Part shown: positions 13,686 to 19,479 of the stretch, piece by piece
How positions within the stretch are numbered: the stretch's first letter is position 1
Layout: each line of letters opens with the position of its first letter
Notes under the pieces: generated by a model
What the model was told of the DNA's origin: nothing
Seen by the model: the letters and a program-made list of their open reading frames with translations, nothing else
Database searches by the model: none
Program-made: the position numbers and the translations under genes
Source of the DNA: RGIG5612 sp963591145
GTDB lineage: Bacteria > Bacillota > Clostridia > Lachnospirales > Lachnospiraceae
Assembly (NCBI GenBank): GCA_963591145.1
Contig: CAVARE010000078.1
Location: 1-19,479, forward strand
Reading direction: 5' to 3'
Length of the DNA stretch: 19,479 bases

Positions 13686-15002
13686 TTATCTTCTCTTAAG
13701 GAAATCAGGAATCGTCAGATTCTTAGAATCCCCTGCAGGTCTTGCAGGCTGCTTAGTAGCGGTTCCGAAATTCATCTGCTGTCTCGCAGGATTCTGTCTT
13801 GCATTTCCCAGATCTGCTCTCGTTCCTGCGCCATCATTACGTGCAGGGGTTGTAAATCCAAATCCTGGAACTGCCGGTGACTGACTAGCTGGAGCAGCAT
13901 TCTGTGTGTTATATCCAAATGAAGGTGTTGCTACAGGTCTAGGTGATGATGTTCCTGCAAATCCTGATGTTGCTGCTGAAAGTGATGGCTTATATCCACC
14001 TGTTGCAGCGGCTGAACCCAGCTGAGATGCTGCTCTTACAGGAGCTGAACTATCATTTATTCCTGTTGCAATAACTGTAATCGTGCAGGTATCTGCAGGC
14101 TCTGCTTCGTAGCGGGCACCAAATATGATATTTGCCCCGTCTCCTGCCAGCTCCTGAACGTATGATGCAGCTTCATTTGCCTCGATAAGAGATATATCAC
14201 CAGAAATGTTAACGATAACATGTGATGCACCCTTAATGTTTGTCTCAAGAAGCGGTGATGTAACAGCGCTCTTCACTGCTTCCTCTGCCTTAGAATCACC
14301 ATGTCCCTCGCCAATACCGATATGAGCGATTCCTTTATTAACCATGACTGTACGAATATCTGCGAAGTCAAGATTAATAAGAGCAGGAACATTGATCAGG
14401 TCTGTTATACCCTGAACAGACTGCTGAAGTACCTCATCGGCCTTCTTGAATGCATCTGCGATAGTTGTTCTTCTGTCAACGATATCAAGCAGCTTATCAT
14501 TAGGAATAACGATGATCGTATCTACAACTTCCTTCAATCTCTCAATACCCATGAGAGCATTGTTCATACGTGTTTTATTTTCAAATCTAAATGGTTTTGT
14601 TACTACAGCAACTGTAAGAATGCCCATGTCCTTAGCCAGTTTAGCAATGACCGGAGCTGCGCCTGTTCCGGTACCGCCGCCCATGCCGCATGTAATAAAT
14701 ACCATATCAGCGCCTGACAGAGCCTTCTGGATTACTTCTGAGCTTTCCTCTGCTGCCTTCTGTCCAACCTCAGGCTGAGCTCCTGCGCCCAGTCCCTTAG
14801 TCAGCTTTTCTCCTATCTGAAGGACTACAGGTGCCTTGCTGAGAGCTAATGCCTGCTTATCAGTATTAACGCCGATAAACTCGACCATCTTAACTGAATC
14901 CTCGCCCTCTGACATTCTGTTAACTGCATTATTACCAGCGCCGCCGACACCAACTACGAGTATCCTTGCGCCTCTCTCTGCATCGTAATCAAATTCTGCC
15001 AT
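13686..15002 (-). CDS. ftsZ: Cell division protein FtsZ
   Basis: FtsZ is the tubulin-like GTPase that assembles the division ring. The 438-aa protein has the GTP-binding tubulin signature GGGTGTG (108-114), the N-terminal nucleotide loop VGVGGAGNNAVNRM (17-30) and the T7 synergy loop NLDFADI (210-216) with catalytic Asp212 and Asp215. After about residue 320 comes a long low-complexity linker rich in Ala, Ser, Pro, Gln and Gly. It ends with the conserved C-terminal peptide NLTIPDFLKRR, which binds FtsA, SepF, EzrA or ZapD type partners. GGAGGG precedes the ATG. A promoter lies in the 99-base gap upstream, so ftsZ can be expressed independently of the dcw genes before it. ftsA is not adjacent. 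Confidence 0.99.
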   Translation of the reverse strand: MAEFDYDAERGARILVVGVGGAGNNAVNRMSEGEDSVKMVEFIGVNTDKQALALSKAPVVLQIGEKLTKGLGAGAQPEVGQKAAEESSEVIQKALSGADMVFITCGMGGGTGTGAAPVIAKLAKDMGILTVAVVTKPFRFENKTRMNNALMGIERLKEVVDTIIVIPNDKLLDIVDRRTTIADAFKKADEVLQQSVQGITDLINVPALINLDFADIRTVMVNKGIAHIGIGEGHGDSKAEEAVKSAVTSPLLETNIKGASHVIVNISGDISLIEANEAASYVQELAGDGANIIFGARYEAEPADTCTITVIATGINDSSAPVRAASQLGSAAATGGYKPSLSAATSGFAGTSSPRPVATPSFGYNTQNAAPASQSPAVPGFGFTTPARNDGAGTRADLGNARQNPARQQMNFGTATKQPARPAGDSKNLTIPDFLKRR

Positions 15003-15034
15003 CTATTTTATCCCTCCAATAATAATCTCACTTT

Positions 15035-15063
15035 ATAATATCTTGTAATCAATCAAAATTCAA
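15035..15063 (-). promoter_or_regulatory. Predicted sigma-A promoter of ftsZ
   Basis: The -35 element TTGAAT (15063-15058) and -10 TATTAT (15040-15035) are separated by 17 bases, in the gap before ftsZ. It predicts a leader of about 25 bases. Confidence 0.6.
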
Positions 15064-15075
15064 CACAATTTGTGT
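15063..15075. promoter_or_regulatory. Short perfect palindrome abutting the ftsZ -35
   Basis: ACACAATTTGTGT has 6-bp arms around one central base and touches the -35 of the ftsZ promoter. It could be a regulator site or a weak hairpin after the preceding gene. There is no adequate U-run for a terminator. Confidence 0.3.
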
Positions 15076-15101
15076 ATAAAATCGCAGTTTTTATCTATAT
15101 T

Positions 15102-15644
15102 TCAGCCCACTCTGAATGAATAGCCATACTTGTCTGCATTTTCATTCTGCATATATAATGTTCCGGTCTGATTTATGATCTGATCTATAAAATCCGCCAG
15201 ATCATTTATCTTTCTCTCCGTATTATAGTCCTTGCCCATTTTAATGGTCAGATTGTTAACTCGCACGGTAAGCATGCTATTTTCAATGACCATTGATGTC
15301 GCATCAATATTATATCTATTAAAAAACTGTTCTGCTTCTATCGCATATTCAAGGGCTGCAGGTGTTTCAGTAACGGCCTTACTTCCATATGTAAGTTCGG
15401 TAAATTCCACTCCAATCAATTCTGGCTGATCTGTCGGCCTGATCACAGTATCCGCACAGACATTTCCATCCTTATCAAGTGACATATAATGCCCGTTATA
15501 GTCGACATAAAGTATTGATTCATCAGACGCCGTAACTGTCTGGCTGGCTGACGCAGAAACAGCATCCGCTGCATTTGCCGGTGCAACCGCAGTGATGATA
15601 ATTATACATATGATAAATATTGCTGTTACTGCTTTTCTATTCAA
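15102..15644 (-). CDS. Short FtsQ/DivIB-like division protein lacking a POTRA domain
   Basis: The 180-aa protein has one N-terminal hydrophobic segment (about 5-24) ending in APANA/AD, which reads as a cleavable signal peptide or a membrane anchor. A Ser/Ala/Thr-rich stretch follows, then a domain resembling the FtsQ/DivIB C-terminal beta domain. The similarities are LYVDYNGHYMSLDKDGN (45-61), ELIGVEF, MLTVRVNNLTIKMGKDYN, INDLADFIDQI, and a terminal GTLYMQNE...YGYSFR. DivIB/FtsQ normally has about 260-330 residues, with a cytoplasmic tail, a helix and a POTRA domain. The POTRA region is missing here. The position between ftsW and ftsZ is the usual ftsQ/divIB place. The start is a TTG at 15644 overlapping the ftsW stop (TTGA), with GAGGG upstream, so translation is coupled. 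The assignment is by motif and context. Confidence 0.7.
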   Translation of the reverse strand: MNRKAVTAIFIICIIIITAVAPANAADAVSASASQTVTASDESILYVDYNGHYMSLDKDGNVCADTVIRPTDQPELIGVEFTELTYGSKAVTETPAALEYAIEAEQFFNRYNIDATSMVIENSMLTVRVNNLTIKMGKDYNTERKINDLADFIDQIINQTGTLYMQNENADKYGYSFRVG

Positions 15645-16915
15645 ATGTTTCCCTCAATATTCCAGTTGTTCCCCAGAACTAATCTCTTTCTTTTATCAGA
15701 TGCCGCCATCTCCGCCTCTTTTCTTATTTCAGCCCTGTTCACAGCCAGAACCAGACCAATCTCTGCAAGAAGACTCAAAACTGAGGTTCCGCCATAACTG
15801 ACAAACGGAAGTGGGATACCTGTGTTGGGCAGCAGGTTCGTGAGCACTGCCATATTAACGGCCGCCTGAAGCGCAATATGCGTCGCCACACCAGCGATGA
15901 TCATTTTGCCAAACAGGTCTGTTACCTTATTATAAATCGTTTTTAAACGCAGGATTAACATTACATATAATCCAATCAATGTCAAGCCGCCTATAAGTCC
16001 CAGTTCCTCGCACAATACAGCATATATCATATCCGTATGTGCCTCAGGGATGAATGCCTTCTGTACGCTCTTGCCCAGACCCTTGCCCAGCAATCCGCCC
16101 GAGCCTATCGCATATAAGCCCTGCTTAATCTGAAATCCCAGGTCACTCTGGTTTTCTTCCAGATTCAGCCATGCTGATATTCTGTCAGCTCTGTAAGATT
16201 GGGCAAAGATTAGCACAACTGCGGCGCCAAAGCCCAATACTGACAACGGTATCATATATCCAAGTCTCGGGCTTACGATCAGCAGCATGGCGATTCCGAT
16301 GCCTACTATTATGATTGCCGTTCCTAAATCCTTAGTAACAACGGCAACAACTCCACCACTGCCAACCGTAGCCACCAGTATAATTATATAAGCCTTGAGC
16401 TGCTTTAGTCTATTCCTAGAAAACCGCAAAAGATTCGAAAACTGCCCATAATCCTTCTCTTTAACTATTCTTACAAATGTTTTAAATCTTAATTCAGGAA
16501 GGTTATTTATGTTATTTATGTATTTGCAAATTATTGATGCAAGTCCCAATATTATGCCGATCTTGAGAAACTCTGATGGCTGAAAGCTAATAGTCGAAGT
16601 GATCTTAATCCATCTCGTGGCACCCTTGCTCTCTGTTCCCAATACAAGCGTCGCCAACGTCAGGGCAAATGTACCGGCAAAAAATATTATAGAAATCTTC
16701 TGATAAAACTTAACCGGGATATATGACACGACGATCATAAGAACAATTCCTGCACAGGAAAAAATGCATGATTTTCTGACTATAGTCCAATCATACTCGC
16801 TTGCGCTGTATTGCATCAGTACGCCCAGCACTGTTAATATGCCGACTATCAGAAGCAGCATCCAGTCTGTACTTTTTACCCTTGTTTTCTTTTTCTTTTC
16901 GGCTCTGAATCTCAT
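15641..16915 (-). CDS. ftsW: Septal peptidoglycan polymerase FtsW (SEDS family)
   Basis: FtsW polymerises glycan strands from lipid II at the septum with a class B penicillin-binding protein. The 424-aa protein has about ten membrane helices. Marks are GATRWI...SFQPSEFLKIG (98-120), the extracellular AHTDMIYAVLCEELG with the likely catalytic Asp295, and the terminal LLPNTGIPLPFVSYGGTS. The N-terminus has a basic cytoplasmic tail (KKKKTRVK). A cytoplasmic loop of about 40 residues (132-172, rich in Asn, Arg and Lys) looks longer than in common homologues. SpoVE and RodA are close paralogues, and the dcw position favours FtsW. The ATG overlaps the murD stop (ATGA) and has no good Shine-Dalgarno, indicating coupling to murD. 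Confidence 0.93.
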   Translation of the reverse strand: MRFRAEKKKKTRVKSTDWMLLLIVGILTVLGVLMQYSASEYDWTIVRKSCIFSCAGIVLMIVVSYIPVKFYQKISIIFFAGTFALTLATLVLGTESKGATRWIKITSTISFQPSEFLKIGIILGLASIICKYINNINNLPELRFKTFVRIVKEKDYGQFSNLLRFSRNRLKQLKAYIIILVATVGSGGVVAVVTKDLGTAIIIVGIGIAMLLIVSPRLGYMIPLSVLGFGAAVVLIFAQSYRADRISAWLNLEENQSDLGFQIKQGLYAIGSGGLLGKGLGKSVQKAFIPEAHTDMIYAVLCEELGLIGGLTLIGLYVMLILRLKTIYNKVTDLFGKMIIAGVATHIALQAAVNMAVLTNLLPNTGIPLPFVSYGGTSVLSLLAEIGLVLAVNRAEIRKEAEMAASDKRKRLVLGNNWNIEGNI

Positions 16916-18267
16916 AAATTATTGGCAAATTCCTTGAACATTTCCCCTCGCTGTTCATAATTTTTAAACTGACCCCAGCTGGCGCATGCAGGCGACAACA
17001 GCACCGCATCACCTTCTTCAGCAAGTTCTGCAGCCTTCTTAACAGCAGCTTTCAGATCCGGTTCCATATGAATCGCCGTAAATCCGCATGCAAGCGCTGT
17101 GTCCCTGATTTTTTCTGCAGTCTGACCTATAAGTATCATGTCCTTGATCTTGCCATCAAATCCCTTGATCCAGTCTGTGAAATCTGCACCTTTATCATAT
17201 CCACCGGCAATAAGAACCGTCGGCGATACCATGGAGCCAACAGCCTTGGCCGCAGCATCAGTATTGGTTCCCTTTGAATCGTTATAATATTTTACGCCAT
17301 TTTTCGTGCAGACATACTCTATCCTGTGTTCCACAGCCTTGAAGTCCCTGACAACATTTGCAATTGTTTCAACCGGAACGCCGATGGCAAGAGACAAGCC
17401 GATGGCAGTCATAACATTTTCAACATTATGATCTCCCAGGAGATTCATATTATGCTTATTCATAATCTTTACCGTCTGGCTGCCGTCTGAATAAACGATA
17501 TCATCACCATCCAGATAGATTCCCTTATCAAGTTTCTCCAGACGCGAGAAATATAATGGCTCAGCAGGTATATCCTTCGATAGTTCTCTCAGGTATACAT
17601 CGTCATAATTAATTATACATTTTTCGTTTGCAGTCTGATTCTGCGCTATCTTCATTTTGCAGAGCGCATAATTTTCAAATGTTCCATGTCTGTCCAAATG
17701 ATCCGGAGTCAGGTTAGTAATCGCCGATACCGTCGGATGGAAATCTCTGATTGTTTCCAACTGGAAACTGGAAACTTCAGCAACGATCACACTGTCTTCC
17801 TGTGTATCCAGTGCCACTGAGGCAAATGATTTCCCTATATTTCCAACCACAAATACGCTGTCAAATGCAGCCTTCATAATCTCGCCGGTAAGCGCTGTTG
17901 TGGTGGTCTTGCCATTTGTTCCTGTTATGGCAAGAATTCTTCCTTTGGATAATTCATATGCTATTTCCAGCTCGCCCAGAATGTCTACGCCATTTTCCTG
18001 CGCCATCCTGACATTTGGAGCATTAATAGAAACGCCGGGACTGAGTGCAAGCAGATCTACTCCTTCCAGATCCTGCCTGGTCAATTCCCCAAGGATAACC
18101 CTGGTGTCCGCAGCAAGGCCCAGTTCATTCAGCAGAGCCGCCTTATCAAGATCCTTATTTCCATCATACAGCACCATTGATGCGCCGGCTCTTTTAAGAA
18201 GAGCCGCTACTCCTCTGCCGCTTATGCCCATGCCATATACTAATACCGTTTTATCTGCAAAATTCAT
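16912..18267 (-). CDS. murD: UDP-N-acetylmuramoylalanine--D-glutamate ligase MurD
   Basis: MurD adds D-glutamate to UDP-MurNAc-L-alanine, the second amino-acid step of cytoplasmic peptidoglycan precursor synthesis. The 451-aa length is normal. The Rossmann-like N-terminal domain starts KTVLVYGMGISGRG. The ATP loop is GTNGKTT (116-122), the central domain has TNLTPDHLDRHGT, and the C-terminal domain begins after HRIEYV and contains NDSKGTNTDAAAKAV. The terminal LLSPACASWGQFKNYEQRGEMF is a strong MurD mark. The ATG at 18267 is chosen because AGGAG lies 8 bases upstream. Longer in-frame starts at 18285 and 18294 lack a site, and the latter would overlap the mraY stop. It begins 23 bases after mraY and overlaps ftsW by 4 bases. 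Confidence 0.96.
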   Translation of the reverse strand: MNFADKTVLVYGMGISGRGVAALLKRAGASMVLYDGNKDLDKAALLNELGLAADTRVILGELTRQDLEGVDLLALSPGVSINAPNVRMAQENGVDILGELEIAYELSKGRILAITGTNGKTTTTALTGEIMKAAFDSVFVVGNIGKSFASVALDTQEDSVIVAEVSSFQLETIRDFHPTVSAITNLTPDHLDRHGTFENYALCKMKIAQNQTANEKCIINYDDVYLRELSKDIPAEPLYFSRLEKLDKGIYLDGDDIVYSDGSQTVKIMNKHNMNLLGDHNVENVMTAIGLSLAIGVPVETIANVVRDFKAVEHRIEYVCTKNGVKYYNDSKGTNTDAAAKAVGSMVSPTVLIAGGYDKGADFTDWIKGFDGKIKDMILIGQTAEKIRDTALACGFTAIHMEPDLKAAVKKAAELAEEGDAVLLSPACASWGQFKNYEQRGEMFKEFANNL

Positions 18268-18290
18268 AACTAATCTCCTATACATCGGGA

Positions 18291-19250
18291 TCAAATCGCC
18301 AGATTAAGGCCAACATATGCCACTACGCAGCCAACTGTGGTGATTATCGTAAATATTGTCACAACTCTTGTTTCTGACCAGCCGCCCAATTCAAAGTGAT
18401 GATGAAGCGGTGCCATTCTAAATATTCTCTTGCCATGTGTAAGTTTGAAATATCCCACCTGTAATATTACAGAGATGATCTCAGCAAGGTAAATGAATGC
18501 CGCAAATATCAAAAATACTGGCATCTTAAGTACCAGCGCTGCAGCTGCTACATAACCGCCCAGTGCCAGTGAGCCTGTATCACCCATAAATACCTTCGCA
18601 GGATAACAATTAAATGCAAGAAATGCCATAAGTGCACCGATCATGGCAAATGAAGATGAAATAATTCCAGAATTCACCATCACAGCGGCTACAGCCATAA
18701 AGCCAGCTATCACGATAGTAACCGAGCTTGCCAGACCATCCAGGCCATCCGTAAAATTGGCTCCATTTACTGTTCCAAGTATCGCTATGATCACGAGAGG
18801 ATAGAACCATCCTCCGAAATCAACACTGCCTATAAATGGAACTATTACAGTTGTTCCCATAGAAATGGCGATATATATCGTCATGGCAACTGTTACTATT
18901 ATCTGAAATCCCATTTTCTGCCATGCCTTAAGTCCCTCCGACTGATGCTTCTTGATCTTAAGCATGTCATCAATGAATCCAATAACGCCAAAAAGAAGTG
19001 TAGCCAGCAGTATAAATATCAGATCGCTGTCTACACCCAGAAACGGAAGTGTTCCAATTATCATCGCTGCAACGATTACCACACCGCCCATTGTAGGCGT
19101 GCCTGATTTTTTCAGATGTGATTCAGGTCCTTCCTCGCGAACATTTTGTCCGAACTTCATCTTGTGAAGTATAGGTATAAGTATCGGACAGAAAATAATT
19201 CCTATAATAAAACTAATTGCAAATGCAAGTATTGACCATGCGCCTGTCAT
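18291..19250 (-). CDS. mraY: Phospho-N-acetylmuramoyl-pentapeptide transferase MraY
   Basis: MraY transfers phospho-MurNAc-pentapeptide to undecaprenyl phosphate, making lipid I at the inner face of the membrane. The 319-aa length and about ten helices fit. Catalytic and binding motifs are visible: DDMLK (94-98) with Asp94/Asp95, NFTDGLDGLA with Asp168 and Asp171, FMGDTGSLALGG with Asp224, and the HHHFE loop (283-287). The N-terminal loop EEGPESHLKKSGTPTMGG is typical. AAGGGAG lies 8 bases before the ATG. It is the first visible gene of this dcw segment. Upstream is a large inverted repeat and no recognisable gene, and I found no good promoter for it inside the window. Confidence 0.97.
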   Translation of the reverse strand: MTGAWSILAFAISFIIGIIFCPILIPILHKMKFGQNVREEGPESHLKKSGTPTMGGVVIVAAMIIGTLPFLGVDSDLIFILLATLLFGVIGFIDDMLKIKKHQSEGLKAWQKMGFQIIVTVAMTIYIAISMGTTVIVPFIGSVDFGGWFYPLVIIAILGTVNGANFTDGLDGLASSVTIVIAGFMAVAAVMVNSGIISSSFAMIGALMAFLAFNCYPAKVFMGDTGSLALGGYVAAAALVLKMPVFLIFAAFIYLAEIISVILQVGYFKLTHGKRIFRMAPLHHHFELGGWSETRVVTIFTIITTVGCVVAYVGLNLAI

Positions 19251-19324
19251 AATATAAACTCCCTTAATTTTTCTTCATATGTGTAGTCCAGCAGCTTCAT
19301 GTGCCATAGCAATGCGCTGTATAC

Positions 19325-19419
19325 ATGCGCGCGCCGGGACGGCGCAGTCACTGCGAGAAAACAATCAGCGAAGGCGTTTTCGAGCAGTGAACTGCAACGC
19401 CGAGGTTCACGGCGCGCAT
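19325..19419. repeat. Long imperfect inverted repeat upstream of mraY, dispersed-repeat-like
   Basis: The 95-base element folds almost end to end. ATGCGC plus GCCG (19325-19330, 19333-19336) pairs with CGGC plus GCGCAT (19410-19419), leaving a 2-base bulge. CGGCG (19340-19344) pairs with CGCCG (19398-19402). AGTCACTGC (19346-19354) pairs with GCAGTGAACT (19384-19393) with one bulged A. GAAAAC (19357-19362) pairs with GTTTTC (19376-19381), leaving a 13-nt apex. It is more GC-rich than its AT-rich flanks. Reading through it gives a 60-codon minus-strand frame that I treat as spurious. From memory, similar translated strings occur as short hypothetical proteins in Lachnospiraceae, which would fit a REP/MITE-like repeat. 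I cannot verify that here. The remaining bases 19420-19479 and 19251-19324 show no gene. Confidence 0.65.
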
Positions 19420-19479
19420 AAATAACCATATTGGCATTTCAGCTGCAATTGAATTCGTCAGTATTGCTCTTCATAATAA

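Noticed and set aside
14057..14778. Plus- and minus-strand frames over ftsZ
   Set aside because: They are shadows of the FtsZ coding sequence without ribosome sites or recognisable domains.
19247..19429. 60-codon minus-strand frame overlapping the mraY start by ATGA
   Set aside because: It runs through the inverted repeat, has no Shine-Dalgarno and no recognisable domain. The overlap with mraY alone is not enough to call a gene.

Overview
The window reads as chromosomal DNA of a low-to-moderate GC Gram-positive anaerobe of the Clostridia, most likely Lachnospiraceae (Butyrivibrio/Roseburia-like). The support is protein-level: the GroEL, FtsZ and EF-P sequences, an OGG-type 8-oxoguanine glycosylase, NrdR, a YqeG-type HAD phosphatase, a CIRCE heat-shock operator, and sigma-A type promoters with 16-17 bp spacers. 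The genus assignment is inference. All 17 credible genes lie on the minus strand, so transcription runs from high to low coordinates. No tRNA, rRNA, CRISPR array, transposase or prophage gene was seen.

Layout in transcription order. (1) 19250-13686 is part of a division and cell-wall (dcw) cluster: mraY, murD, ftsW, a short FtsQ/DivIB-like gene without a POTRA domain, and ftsZ. The first four are tightly packed or overlapping. ftsZ has its own promoter and a strong terminator. Upstream of mraY lies a long imperfect inverted repeat (19325-19419) resembling a dispersed repeat element. murG and ftsA, often found in such clusters, are absent here. (2) 13511-12645 encodes an OGG-type DNA glycosylase. 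(3) 12518-10567 is groES-groEL, with a CIRCE operator over the predicted transcription start and a terminator after groEL. (4) 10252-9836 is a small VOC/glyoxalase-fold enzyme, with a palindrome over the -35 of its distal promoter. (5) 9651-5833 is a three-gene importer operon of the ribose/galactose type: binding protein, double ATPase, permease. It has a near-consensus promoter, a stable hairpin after the first gene and a strong terminator. (6) 5582-4577 is nrdR-yqeG, where the nrdR promoter lies so close to the ATG that the mRNA should be nearly leaderless. (7) 4514-792 is a heterodimeric ABC exporter preceded by a promoter, a structured leader of about 135 nt and an intrinsic terminator inside that leader. 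(8) 718-161 is efp with its own promoter and terminator.

Functionally this is mostly housekeeping: lipid I synthesis (MraY), its precursor (MurD), septal glycan polymerisation (FtsW), the divisome (FtsQ-like, FtsZ), protein folding (GroES/EL), repair (Ogg), ribonucleotide reductase control (NrdR) and polyproline translation (EF-P), plus two transport systems. The least ordinary items are the leader RNA/attenuator before the exporter, the POTRA-less FtsQ-like protein started from an overlapping TTG, the inverted repeat before mraY, and the near-leaderless nrdR.
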